64,000 nt of DNA. Origin: Drosophila persimilis. Taxonomy: Eukaryota > Arthropoda > Insecta > Diptera > Drosophilidae. The notes below the pieces were generated by a model that saw only the letters and a list, made by a program, of their open reading frames with translations, had not been told where the DNA came from and did not search any database. Of the stretch, positions 31,629 to 43,734 are shown piece after piece. Location of the stretch: positions 1,922,001-1,986,000 of the forward strand of contig NW_020825327.1 of assembly GCF_003286085.1 (NCBI RefSeq), written 5' to 3'. Positions within the stretch are counted from its first letter, which is position 1, and every line of letters begins with the position of its first letter. The position numbers were made by a program, and so were the translations under genes.

Positions 31629-32285
31629 TGTACGATTTCAATTAAAATACAAAATCGTATGATTAGACCTAGACAAATAGCTAGCCATAAAAGGTTAAGA
31701 TTTCCCAGCCACCTAAATAAATAAACGATAATACGCTCTAAATATAAATATGTGACATGCACGTCTGACCTAAATAAATATACAACGGACAGCTGCATGC
31801 ATTTGTGTACATACACTGTTAAGATATTTACAGCACTATCATTAAACACATTCTGGATGACCTGCAGGCTGTCAAATCTCTCACCATCTGCATGATAACC
31901 ATTGTGACCGTCATAAATCTGACCCTTGGAATATTCCACTGTTGGATTTGTAGTAATTGCTTAGTCCTAAATATATATAACACATTTCCCTAGCAATATT
32001 ATACTCAGAACTAATTAAACATACCTAATATCCTAAGTAAACAATTATACTCATAGAACTTGTATATAAACCTCGCATTTTACCAAATAAAATCAGTACG
32101 AAAGAAAACTCTGACGTATTCACATCTCCGAAGCCCAATTTGTTCAAGTACCGATTGCGGCGACCATTTGTTACTGGTACATGAACCGGTAGCATACAAA
32201 TTTACATTTTCAGCATACGATTGTCATATTGACAATCACACAAAATCAAGTGAATCTACATCAACAGATTCATTTGATTTGTTCA
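31629..32285 (+). mobile_element. BEL-B 5' LTR (copy I)
   Basis: 657 bp, TG…CA ends, near-identical to 42703-43359 and 50825-51481. Preceded by CTGAC, the 5-bp TSD that follows the 3' LTR at 51482. An inverted repeat (TACGATTT…AAATCGTA, 31631-31659) sits at the 5' tip. Confidence 0.95.
32063..32091 (+). promoter_or_regulatory. TATA box and polyadenylation signal in BEL-B LTR
   Basis: TATATAAA at 32063-32070 and AATAAA at 32086-32091, in the order and spacing expected for a U3/R boundary. The same pair occurs in the other two LTRs. Functional use is inferred. Confidence 0.6.
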
Positions 32286-32287
32286 TT

Positions 32288-32301
32288 TGGTGACCCCCGA
32301 C
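32288..32301 (+). promoter_or_regulatory. BEL-B primer-binding site (copy I)
   Basis: TGGTGACCCCCGAC starts 2 nt after the LTR. It matches the tRNA-Trp-type site of BEL-A except for one inserted C, and then diverges. A leader of about 360 bp with no ORF precedes gag at 32661. Confidence 0.65.
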
Positions 32302-32660
32302 TTTTGGACACTTAACCGTTCATCTGGATTGTTGTTCCCGATTTGGAACTTGGATTTAGTTGGAAAATCCTACATAATTGGTCAACTTGTCGACCAATTT
32401 ACACACATACAACATACAACAATCAGAGTTGTGATTTCAAACCTTCGGTGAAGGAAAACTTAATTGGTGTTATTTGGATCTAACTCAACCATCACAGTCA
32501 ACTTGGCGACTAAGGTTGAATTGGAAACAAGGATTCCAGTGTCATAAATATTTATTGAGATACTTTGACCATCTTCGTGGTTGTGAGTAGAGGCACAACC
32601 AGTCATAGTGACAAATAAATTACCTCCATCGGGTCAAAGTATTAAAATAAATAAAATAAA

Positions 32661-34086
32661 ATGGCATCATCAAGCATTAATGTTATGCTAGACAGGCAGC
32701 TTGCCATAGGCGAAGAGATTCAGAGCCTGGTACGAAATTATAAAAAGGATTCTGCTGAAAGAAAGCAGAAACCAGAATATTTTAAATCCCGCATTGAGAA
32801 CCTAATGAATCTCTGGGATATGTTTTCAAAAGAGGAAACTAATATTCAAAAAATAGTTCAAGGCTCAGAATTTGAGCATAATTATTTCGCCAATGACTAT
32901 TTTAAACAAATAAGAGATTTAGTCATAAAATACAAAGGCGAATTAACCAAACAACTATCTTCAATCGAAATGGAGATAGACGCAGGATCGATAACGTCTT
33001 TGGAGGATGAGCATGAAATAGGGCCCATCATGAACAGAATGACGAATGAGACGCGAAAGGACTTCAAACCAATAATCATAATATATTGGGATGAGATAAG
33101 AACAATCCACATTCAAATTCACAAAAAATGTACAGACCCTGTAAAAATGGGTTATAACAATAAAAATTACATAGCAGCTGAAGACGCAGTGTTATAAGTC
33201 CAAATAATGACGGAATCAGACTCTGTTCAGCAAGTCATCGCTGCTCCTCATGTTAATAACGCATTACCATTGCCAAAGGTTGCCATTCCAAAATTTGATG
33301 GAGATTACCTTAAATGGCAACAATTCCATGACATTTTTAAGAAAATGATTCATGAATCATCAGTACCTGTCATACAAAAGATGTGGTATTTGGTTAACAG
33401 AAGGAAACTACTTACATTACAGCATGGAATATGTTACAAGATCGTTTTAGTAACAAAAGAGTGCTAAGTAATGCATTGATTCAACGACTATTGGATCAAC
33501 CTAGCACAACCAACGATGCTAAATCAATTAAAATGTTGCATGATAATGTAAAGGAAACATTAGCAGCATTAAACAACATTTAGATAGAAACAGACAAATG
33601 GGACACGATTCTTCTTTGTCTGTTGACGAAAAAATTAGATCGTCAAATCTTACTATGTATGAGCAATCCATACAAAATACAAAGGAACTACAGCCGTTGA
33701 GCGAGTTCATGCAGTTCCTCGAGCAAAGATTCCTAACTCTGGAAGCTATTGGATGGGAAAGGACAAAGAAGCCCATGAAATGCGCATCAGCAGGAGCAGA
33801 AAATCAATATTACTGTTATTTCTGCGAGAAACCTAACCACGCCATCTATAAATGCACCCAGTTTTTAAAGAAAACTGCTGCGGATAGATTGAATTGGGTT
33901 CAAAAGAACCAACTATGCGTTAAATGTTTTAAACGCGACCATGCTGCAAGAAATTGTCAAAGAAGAGATTGTTTTAAATGCAGCAAAGGACATAACACTC
34001 TTCTTCATTTAGAAACCAAGTTGGAAGCCAAAACTGCAGCATCGGTAAACAGTATACAAAGCAATTATGTACTATTAGCCACTGTT
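32661..34086 (+). pseudogene. gag: BEL-B gag (copy I), three breaks
   Basis: N-terminal helical region (MASSSINVMLDRQLAIGEEI…), then the DUF1759-type capsid start (PKVAIPKFDGDYLKWQQF). Breaks: TAA at 33195, a deletion/frameshift near 33400 shared with copy II, and TAG at 33581. The last part, 33598-34086, is open and carries zinc knuckles CYFCEKPNHAIYKC, CVKCFKRDHAARNC and CFKCSKGHNTLLH. The two nonsense codons are private to copy I, so they arose after the duplication. An in-frame TAG (34087) then separates gag from protease. Confidence 0.85.
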
Positions 34087-34089
34087 TAG

Positions 34090-35664
34090 GTACTCATAAA
34101 AGGCAATAATGGACAAATTGGTAAATTTAGAGCTCTGCTTGATTCAGGCTCGCAAGTCAATGTGATTTCGGAAAGAGCATTGAACATCTTAAATCTGAAG
34201 GTGCACAAATCGGAGCTTCAGATAAATGGAATTGGCGGCCGAACACAAACATCAAAGGCGAGAGTAAATGTTATGCTCAAATCACAGCATAATAGCTTCA
34301 ATACACGATTAGAAGCAATTGTGTTACCACACATAGTGGCAGATCAGCCAGCGCAATCAATCGATACATCTCGTTGGAAATTTCCAAAGAACATCATTTT
34401 GGCAGATCCCAACTTTGACAAGACTGGAAGAATAGACATACTGTTGGGAGCAGAACAGTACTTCGAAATCATGCAAGATAAGCATGTATCAATTAGAAGA
34501 GGATTGCCCAGGCTACAGGAAACGAGACTAGGCTGGATAGTGGCTGGCAAGCTAAGACAGGAGTCAAAGAGCCAAAGCACGTGTGCAGTTTTGACTGAGG
34601 AGGACAAGGTGGTTCAGCAAATCTCCAAGTTTTGGGAATTGGACTCATTCCCGAGCAACACACCATGCTTATCTCCTCTAGAGAAGCGATGTGAGCAATA
34701 TTTTGTTCAAAATATTCAAATGGCATGTGACAAGAGATTCATTGTCAGACTCCCATTTTTGGAAGATGCTTCGTCCTTATGGGAGAGCCGTGATTTGGCT
34801 ACACGTCGACTTTGTTGCCTGGAAAAACGACTGTCACGAGATCCGGAAACCAAGGCAAGCTATGTGCAATTCATGAAAGAATATGAGGCACTTGGGCATA
34901 TGAAGGAAATGCACACTAAAGAAATAGCACGATCACGCTATTTTATTCCACATCACTGTGTGATGAAACATGACAGCTCTACAAAAAAATTGAGAGTTGT
35001 CTTTGATGCTTCTTCTGTTACGTCGTCCGGCAAATCACTCAACGATTTGATGCATACAGGTCCGACTGTGCAAAGCTCGATATTTTCAATATTGCTTCGA
35101 TTCCGGATGCACAAATATGTATTTACGGCAGACATCGAAAAAATGTATCGTCAGATCTGGGTCAATCCTGAGGACCAGTACTATCAAACAATTGTATGGC
35201 GAAATGATCCATCAGAAGATCTGAGATATTACAGACTCAAAACTGTAACATATGGAACTAAGGCAGCTCCATATTTAGCCACAAAATGCCTACAATATCT
35301 TGCTCAAAAGGGCAAGAGAGAATACCCGGCTGGAGCTGCTGCACTAGAAAAGGATTTTTATGTTGATGATTGCTTAACAGGAGCAGATACCATACCAGAG
35401 GCCCTCCAGAAACAGAAGGAACTTAACCAACTCCTACAAAATTCTGGATTTAAGCTGAGAAAATGGTGCACAAACAACGTGCACATACTACAGAACATTC
35501 CGAAGGAAGACATGATTCCAAATGTACAACTGGAGGATACCACGTATGAAGACTGCAGCGTGAAGACCCTGGGAATCACGTGGATGCCTAAATCGGACCA
35601 TTTCTGTGGAAAAACGAAGATTGCCACCAAGGAAACAATATCCAGAAGAGATGTCGTATCCGAA
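34090..35664 (+). pseudogene. pol: BEL-B pol (copy I), truncated by duplication junction
   Basis: Open from the protease onward: LLDSGSQVNVIS active site, protease flap region, then RT with YVFTADIEKMYRQIWV (motif A) and FYVDDCLTGA (catalytic box). Here the RT frame is intact, unlike copy II. Sequence stops at 35664, where the second jockey copy begins, so RNase H, integrase and env are absent. Confidence 0.92.
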
Positions 35665-35880
35665 TCCTTTTGAGTCTTCTTTTCCTTGGCGGGTTAATTA
35701 GACGTCTGGCTAGCGCATTAGGGTGACCACCAAGTCGTTGCAAGTACCTTGCTGCATGTAATTGTATCACATCGCCCACTTTGGGAACCTTTAGGTCCCT
35801 CTCGATGTCACTGTTTCGCATGTACCATGGAGCATTGCATATACGTCGTAGAATTTTTGACTGAGCAACTCTGATTTTAT

Positions 35881-38316
35881 TTAAGTTGGTTTTTGCCGCG
35901 ATGCCGTAAACTTGAAGTGCGTATTTCCATATGGTGCTGAGGACAGCTTATTTCTTGGTGCAAGTAGCCACGCCATCTTTCCCGCTTTCGCCATCACCGA
36001 CTGTCGAACCATGGTAGTATGGGTTTTGAAATTTAGTGACCTGTCGAGTACAACACCTAGGTATTTGTACGAGCTCTTGTGCGTAAGTGTGGAGCCCAGC
36101 ATATTAATGCCTCCGCAAGAAAGTGATCTCGTAGCAAAAGTAACATTAGCACATTTGCTGCTGTTGATGCCTATGTTCCATTTCTGAGCCCAGACCTCAA
36201 AGCTGCTCACATATTGTTGCAGAGCTTCCGTAGCTAGATTTATGCTTGGACTTCTGGTCAGCACTGCAGTGTCATCCGCGTAGGTTGCTATCAACACATC
36301 GTCCTCGTCCAACCCAGTTATTACCCTTGAGGAAGGCATATCGGCTGTATATAGGGTATATAACGTTGGTCCAAGAACGCTGCCTTGTGGGACGCCTGCA
36401 CAGATTGGGCGCTTCGATGATTTTGCTCCATTTACAACAACACTAAAACTTCTGTCCATTAGAAAGCTACTCACCAGCTGGAATAGCTGCGGGGGCAATA
36501 TGTTTCTCAGCTTAAAGAGGAGGCCATCATGCCACACCCTGTCAAACGCTTGTTGAATGTCCATAAACACAGCTACCGAATACATTTTTTGCTCCATTGC
36601 ATCAAGCGCGAAGTTGACCACACGATGAAGTTGTTCTGGCGTGCCGTGACCTTTTCTAAATCCCAACTGCCACTTTGGAATTCTTTGCTTTACAGGTTCA
36701 AGCTGCATGATGCGGTTCAGTATCATTCTTTCCGTCATCTTCCCTAGCGCTGAGAGCAGGCTAATTGGTCTGTAGCCATCGACTTCTGTATGTTGTTTTT
36801 CTGGCTTAGGTACCATGGAGATTAGCGCCGTCTTCCAGCAGGTAGGAAAGTGTCCTATCCTAAGAATGCTGTTGAGGAGCAGCACTATAAATAGCAGGGC
36901 TTTTTTAGGCAGAAGTTTTAAAGTCCTGTTGTCCAGCAGGTCCTCTCCAGGGGATTTTTTGGCCTTCAGCTTCTTAATTTGCTGCACCACCTCTTGAAAT
37001 GTGACTGGGCTTGCTGGCAAGGACATTTGAAATGGCATTTCCAATTGTAGCTCGACGGCCCTTCGTGTAACAGCAGACGTAAGATTAAATGGTTTAAATC
37101 TTTGCTCTAAACTGTCTGCGAAGATATCAGCCTTTTGCTGACTGGAGTAGCACCAACCGCCTGCTGGATTTTTAATTGGTGATTTAGGCATGACTACTCT
37201 TTTAAATCGGCTTGTAAGCTTCCAAAGAGTATAGTTGAAAGATGCATCGGGGCCAGCTTTTTCTAAAATGTTATCAATGCTCGTCTGCTTGACTTTTGCA
37301 AGAACCTTTTGCAGTCGGTTTGATAGTCTCAAGTAGATTTGATGAACTCGAGTATCACCCGTTCTCGCATACTCTCTTCTTACTCTTCTTTTCAGACGCA
37401 GGAGAGCAACGGCACTCGGGGGAAGAGTATCTTGTCGTCGTTGGCTTGGTGAACATTGGTTTACAGGCGCAGCAGAAGATGCAGCCAATATTACGTTTCT
37501 CATAAATATCGAGATTGCATCTTCTATATCATCGGGACTTTTTATTTCCGTGTTGAGGTTGATTCTACTATCTAGTTCGGCTTGAAATACTTCGACGCAA
37601 GAGCCTCGAGGGAGAATTTGTTGCTTCATAGTTTTGATTTGAGGAGAATGATGCACTGATGCTACAATTGGCAGGTGATCCGAGGAGAGTTCATATTTAA
37701 TTTCGACTGACAGCTTATTTTGCGCAATCCCGTTGACAATGAAAAAGTCGAGAGCAGAAGGTGTAAGGCGAGTGTTGTATGAGAAGAAAGTTGCCTCGCC
37801 AGTGGCAAGGATTTCGCATGTGCTACTGACGATGGCCTCTTGCAATCGCTTCCCTCGACAGCATGATCTGACGTTACCCCACCATGGGTGCTTTGCGTTA
37901 AAGTCACCGCCTGCGATGAATCTGTTCCCCAGGCTAAGAAAAAGTTGTTCAAAATTAGTTGTACTCCAAGGTTGGTTGGGTGGCAGGTATATTGAGGAGA
38001 TCTTGATGCATCCAACATTAGTCGGCACACTCACGCTGGCAACTTGTATGTTTATCCTGGACGTAGGTTCGTTCTGAGCATGGGCAATGGACGATCGTAT
38101 GAACAGAGCAGAGCCACTTTTCGATATTCCACTGGGATGATCAGCGTAATATTGGTCGTATCCTGGTACGAATGCTCTCAGACCAGGGCGCATATGAGTC
38201 TCCGTAATCAACATTACATCGATTTTATTAGCATTAAGGAAAAGTCTAAGTTCTTCAATGTTCTTGACTAGCCCTCGTGCATTCCATAATCCGATTTTTA
38301 ATTGAAGCTTGTTCAT
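35881..38316 (-). pseudogene. Jockey ORF2 (copy II), truncated by 34-bp deletion
   Basis: 811 codons open: complete endonuclease and RT through YADDTAVL. This includes the junction region damaged in copy I (LSALGKMTERMILNRIM is intact here). A 34-bp deletion at about 35945 shifts the frame, and the ORF terminates at 35881. The C-terminal end survives out of frame at 35821-35690 and runs into antisense BEL-B. Neither copy alone encodes a complete protein. Confidence 0.9.
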
Positions 38317-39965
38317 TTTGAAATAAGCTTCTGTACCAGGTCCCGGAAGGCTTTGTTTGCCTCCATCGTATCCTGTATTAGTTTGAACATTTGATCCATT
38401 CTACTATTAAGGTCGTTCATAGCTTTTTCTAATATTTTGAATTTGCTACTAAAATGTTGATCTTCAGCACCATTAAACAACCGGGAGCTGTCATGTAATG
38501 TGTTTACGTTAATATTTTTCTCTGCACGCGGTCTTGTTATGTCTGCATAGGAGAACCCACTCCTCACATTGGCATTTGAGATGACTTGCGATCTGGCTGG
38601 GAGATTTTTATTTTTGCTACTGGCAGGCATTCCATCTTCTGGTAGTCTGGCTGTCGGCTTAAGCTTCTTGCTCAGTTCAATTCTGACTGAACAACTTTTA
38701 TAGCTAGATAGGTGATCTTCGCCGCAGTTTGCACAAATGGATTTGTTGCTAAGACTTAGTTCGCACGATTTTGATCCAGTATAGTGGTCGCCAGAGCATT
38801 TTCCACAGACTGGCTTTTTAAGGCAGTAGTTTCGCGTATGTCCAAAATCTTGGCATCTAAAGCACTGCACCAATTCTTTACTGTGCTTTGCCTTAATTAC
38901 TGTTACTCTGTGCCTTCCAATTTGAGTAATCTTTAGTGCCTCTGCAATATTTGGTGTTTTCTTTAGGCTCACGTAGAACATACTCTGTCTTGTTTTTAAG
39001 CTATTTATTTCATGATCATCCTCTTCATTTATTTCAATATTACGCCAGTTTGGCTTCCTGGGGCAGTAGATGTTCATGACTGTGAAGCCCTTGTCGGTGA
39101 ACGTGTGCTCAATTAAGTGTTTTGGTACATTTGGATGGATATCTCGAATAATCAATCTGTACGGCGTATCCTCTCTCAACTGATGGTGCCAGAATTCACA
39201 GTTTTGCTTCGTCAGCATATCAATAACTGTTCGAAAAGCTTGGGAATTTTTTGCATATATACGCGAAACTCCAAATCTGGATGTGCGAATGTCATACTCA
39301 TCAGCTGGAATTACAGAGTTGAGGGCGTCTTCGAGTTTGTCCATTTTATTCACTTGCGGCACGCTGCTCATTGCTAGCTTCGTTTGCTACTAGCCCATGT
39401 TGCTCTTCTTCGTCCAGTTCCATGACAGATTCAGCTTCTTCAGATAGCGCTGCATAGCGATTATTTAGAAGTGCTACTGAAGTGGTAGTAACAGGTGTAA
39501 AATTTTGGCGGCCCTTGAATGGGTGATTTTTTGGAATAGCTGGGTGTGTAGTCTTTTGAATTGTTTTTGAGACTTTATCAGCTCTTTTTTGCTTTTTACT
39601 AATAGAGACCATTGGCATCTGAAAGTTACAATCTTTTCCTTGGGATACTTTTTTTGCTAAGCCTGAAGGCTCTCAGCCGCCTCAGCTCTCGAGGTGCTCG
39701 GTACAGAACATATGCTGCCAGCTACTGTATTTGCCATTGAGTAATTCGCTTGACAGTTCCCTGTTGAGAAAGATAGTGTGCTCGTGGTAATAGTGCTTGT
39801 AGTCGTTGCGATCAAGCTACTATTGTAGTTAGGCGTTCCAATTGCCAATTGCCGTTCCAATTCTGCAGGTGCACCAGCTATTTTCCTCATCTTATCAGTC
39901 GCTGAAAGCTTATCACTAAGCTGGGAATGATCAGGTGAGTCTACGTCCATTTTTTGGCACTTCAC
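38313..39965 (-). pseudogene. Jockey ORF1 (copy II), 35-bp deletion
   Basis: The zinc-knuckle part (38313-39359) is open, but a 35-bp deletion at 39364 separates it from the N-terminal frame (39346-39618). A further break lies before the Ser/Thr-rich segment 39657-39965. That segment has an additional rearrangement (PAELERQLAIGTPN in place of the copy I sequence). The ATGA overlap with ORF2 is preserved. Confidence 0.87.
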
Positions 39966-40266
39966 GAAATTTGCTTGTTACAAATTTGTGATTGCCTAGC
40001 ATCAAGAATTCTTGCTGCTAAGAAAAGTTAAACTTTTGTTGCCCTTCGTTTGCGGCTGCGCGCAAGGCGAGGGCAAAAACTTGCCCGCTGTACGACAGCT
40101 TACTTCGCTTACTGTTCTTTGTTGTTCTCGTGTTACCGACACCGCTACGCAGTGTCTAAAAATAGATTCTTGTGCGAGATAAGCACACAGAATGCACTTT
40201 GTGATTATTTGAAAACTTCAATGCGCGACACGTCCGTCTTCGACGAATGTATGGAAAGAACTTGGA

Positions 40267-41622
40267 TATCGTGGTATCGCAAAGCTTTCCGCCATCCCGA
40301 AGCTTCTTGAGTTCCTGGTCACCCGGCAACTGCAACATCTTTGTTGCAGCTTGATATCTCCGTCGCAACACGGTTTTTTTCAGACATCGTTCAACATCGA
40401 CTAACATTCTTGAGTTTTCTAACCTAATCCACCGTGGTTTTTAAATTGGTTTGCAGACGGATGTAGTTTTTACTGACTTCAGCAAGGCATTCGATTCTGT
40501 GAACCATGCTCTGCTTATTCACAAGCTCTCTTTATTAGGGTTCCCAACGAATCTTCTAGATTGAATTTTGTCCTATCTCTCTAACCGTACTCAACGTGTT
40601 TTGTTTTCTAACGTGTTGTCAAATACTGTTAATGTTACTTGAGGTGTGCCACAGGGAAGTCATCTGGGCCCGCTTCTGTTTATTTTATTTGTGAATGACC
40701 TTCCTCAAGTTATAACATACTCTACTACACTAATGTATGCTGATGATTCTAAAATCTGTCTTTCTTACTCTGATTGGTATTTGCACACACGCCTTCAACT
40801 TGATCTAAGTGAACTACTATTGTGGTGGTCAACTAATCTTCTTTTTCTGAACCTTTCCAAATGCAAACTTATGACATTTTACCGTCGTGCTCCTCATTTT
40901 GTCTCATATGTTCTAGGAAATCATATCCTTGAGCGAATTTCGAGTTCAAATGACCTCGATGTCCTTTTTGATCATAAGATGTGTTTTAACACCCATATAG
41001 CTGCAACTGTAAATAAAGCTAAGGGTGTTTTAGCATTCATCAAGCGTTGGTCCAAGGAGTTTGACGACTCGTACGTTACGAAACAACATTGGAGTATTGT
41101 TCTTGTGTGTGGAGCCCACAGTATAAAGAGCAGCAGGTTGTTATTGAATCCGTGCAAAAGCAATTTTAAATTTTTTCCCTTCGGAACTTTATCTGGGACC
41201 CGGGTAGAATCTTGCCACCCTACTGTTCTAGGCTAAATCTTATTGACCTGCCGTCGTTGCACCATCGCAGAATATGCAATGGCGTAATGTTCGTGCACAA
41301 GCTCCTTCTCGGGACTGTTGACTCCCAAACTCTCTTGGGTCAGATTGACTTGGCCGTTCCATCTAGACCTACAGGTACTTTTAGGCCTATCCGTCTACCC
41401 ATATGTTGGTCTAATTATGCTGATCATGAACCTTTTAGGGTTTTATGCCATAATTATAACTCCCTCTGCCAAACCCTATCCCCTGAACTGTCTTTTAAAC
41501 TAATTGCATGCAATTTTTAGAATCACTTAAATTTAGCTAACTTCTCTTTTTCCGCCTTTAGTAACTAAGTACCATTATTAACAGATAATTTGTTAATTTT
41601 AATAAATAAATAAATAAATAAA
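40267..41622 (+). pseudogene. CR1-B ORF2 RT and 3' end, copy II
   Basis: Duplicate of 29211-30592: YADD box as MYADDSKI, the same two TGA codons, plus a private 25-bp deletion at about 41090 that fuses frames and shortens the thumb. It ends in AAAT repeats near 41622. Its 5' half exists only in copy I, because the duplicated segment starts inside jockey. Confidence 0.88.
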
Positions 41623-42475
41623 TTGGTCCATAGTGTTTGGAACCGTAAGAGGGACTGCCGAGGGGAGCAACAAGACATCGAAAGCATATTCTCCACCCAT
41701 AAAATTCGAACTTTATAAACGTAACAATATTATGAAAATTGTAAAATGTGGCCGGAATATGCAGATATAAATACTACGATCAATAAATGTTTAACCAAGA
41801 GCGAAAATTGTGGACGAACAATAATATTGAGGCACGAGGTACGAGGTATAGAGTCGGTTGCAAACGGCAGTTCAAAAAAATATACTCTCGAAATGCGAGG
41901 TAGCGCATTGCTTAACGTTCCATTAAGTTCAAGCGCGGCATCGAAAACTATCCCAACAAATACAAAGCAATCAACCGGTGGAGAAGCGAAAAAACGAAAA
42001 GAATGCAGTGCATGTATGTATGTTGGTTGTAAGTGGTATTTACCGCGGCTTCGGTTAACGAACTACCCTTTTGACGAGATTCAAACAACGGGTAAAACGG
42101 TATATAACCATTTTATACACAGGTTATGCTAGATATATGTATGTGTATCAATAACTATGAAGGCATGAGTGAATATATATATGTATGCATATGTTCAAGT
42201 ATATGCTAATTCAAAATGTATACGTAGCCATAAACATATGTACATAAATATGTGCGGGGGATTCAAGTTCAAGATTATTAAGAAATAGCTACTGGATCAC
42301 TTGGAAGTAACGTGTAGGTAGCGCGCCGGTTAAAACGGTGGTGGGAGCGTAACTAACTTGTCTTAAGCGTTACGCTGCGGTGAACGCCGTGCGGATTGTG
42401 GATCTTCCGAGCGCGCCGCCAAGCTCGCGACATCGAGTTGGGACCGGAGCGCACGGAGTTGGCACAGTGCGCGGC
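41623..42475. other. Unassigned sequence, copy II
   Basis: Counterpart of 30593-31401. An open frame of 128 codons from 41746 exists here, but it is disrupted in copy I and matches no family I recognise. Lys/Thr-rich with no motif. Probably spurious. Confidence 0.45.
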
Positions 42476-42702
42476 AATTATCTACTGATGCCCTGAACAA
42501 AAAATATTCCGAAAATATCGACGTTCTGCCATGTTTAGCCCAGTCACTGGATCTTAAACTCATCGAAATCTTATGGCCGAAGGTTAAAGGAATTCTACCA
42601 ACTGCAAATCCGTCAACCTGAACTCAGTTTTGGCAAGTGGTTTAAGAATTATTAAAATTATTGGCTCAAATCGTATTGAAACGTTGGCAGGACCTTACTG
42701 AC
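42476..42702 (+). pseudogene. Tc1-like transposase relic, copy II
   Basis: Same relic and same stop codons as 31402-31628, interrupted by the BEL-B 5' LTR at 42703 after CTGAC. The sequence resumes after the 3' LTR at 51482, so here both sides of the BEL-B target are visible. Confidence 0.6.
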
Positions 42703-43359
42703 TGTACGATTTCAATTAAAATACAAAATCGTATGATTAGACCTAGACAAATAGCTAGCCATAAAAGGTTAAGATTTCCCAGCCACCTAAATAAATAAAC
42801 GATAATACGCTCTAAATATAAATATGTGACATGCACGTCTGACCTAAATAAATATACAACGGACAGCTGCATGCATTTGTGTACATACACTGTTAAGATA
42901 TTTACAGCACTATCATTAAACACATTCTGGATGACCTGCAGGCTGTCAAATCTCTCACCATCTGCATGATAACCATTGTGACCGTCATAAATCTGACCCT
43001 TGGAATATTCCACTGTTGGATTTGTAGTAATTGCTTAGTCCTAAATATATATAACACATTTCCCTAGCAATATTATACTCAGAACTAATTAAACATACCT
43101 AATATCCTAAGTAAACAATTATACTCATAGAACTTGTATATAAACCTCGCATTTTACCAAATAAAATCAGTACGAAAGAAAACTCTGACGTATTCACATC
43201 TCCGAAGCCCAATTTGTTCAAGTACCGATTGCGGCGACTATTTGTTACTGGTACATGAACCGGTAGCATACAAATTTACATTTTCAGCATACGATTGTCA
43301 TATTGACAATCACACAAAATCAAGTGAATCTACATCAACAGATTCATTTGATTTGTTCA
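42703..43359 (+). mobile_element. BEL-B 5' LTR (copy II)
   Basis: 657 bp; matches copy I with a C-to-T change near 43240. TATATAAA and AATAAA are retained. The PBS TGGTGACCCCCGAC follows at 43362, then a 360-bp leader. Confidence 0.95.
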
Positions 43360-43734
43360 TTTGGTGACCCCCGACTTTTGGACACTTAACCGTTCATCTG
43401 GATTGTTGTTCCCGATTTGGAACTTGGATTTAGTTGGAAAATCCTACATAATTGGTCAACTTGTCGACCAATTTACACACATACAACATACAACAATCAG
43501 AGTTGTGATTTCAAACCTTCGGTGAAGGAAAACTTAATTGGTGTTATTTGGATCTAACTCAACCATCACAGTCAACTTGGCGACTAAGGTTGAATTGGAA
43601 ACAAGGATTCCAGTGTCATAAATATTTATTGAGATACTTTGACCATCTTCGTGGTTGTGAGTAGAGGCACAACCAGTCATAGTGACAAATAAATTACCTC
43701 CATCGGGTCAAAGTATTAAAATAAATAAAATAAA

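Larger units (their letters stand above)
24531..35664. repeat. 11.1-kb tandem segmental duplication, copy I
   Basis: Starts in the jockey 3' region at CCTTTTGAGTC and ends inside BEL-B pol at GTATCCGAA. It is repeated directly at 35666-46738, with a single extra T at 35665 between copies. Contains jockey, the rest of CR1-B, the Tc1 relic and the first 4 kb of BEL-B. Copies differ by few substitutions but several indels of 8-49 bp. Confidence 0.93.
35666..40266 (-). mobile_element. Jockey-clade element, copy II (3' end missing)
   Basis: Duplicate of the element at 24295-29210 without its last 236 bp and poly(A), which were outside the duplicated segment. The 5' end at 40266 abuts TATCGTGGTATC (40267-40278), as in copy I. 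Confidence 0.92.

Noticed and set aside
35588-35821. Chimeric ORF spanning the duplication junction as a new fusion gene
   Set aside because: It joins the jockey ORF2 tail to antisense BEL-B by chance, has no jockey reading frame upstream and adds only short random sequence.
41746-42132. 128-codon ORF as a host gene
   Set aside because: The duplicate at 30.7-31.1 kb is frameshifted, no motif is recognisable, and it sits between dead transposons.
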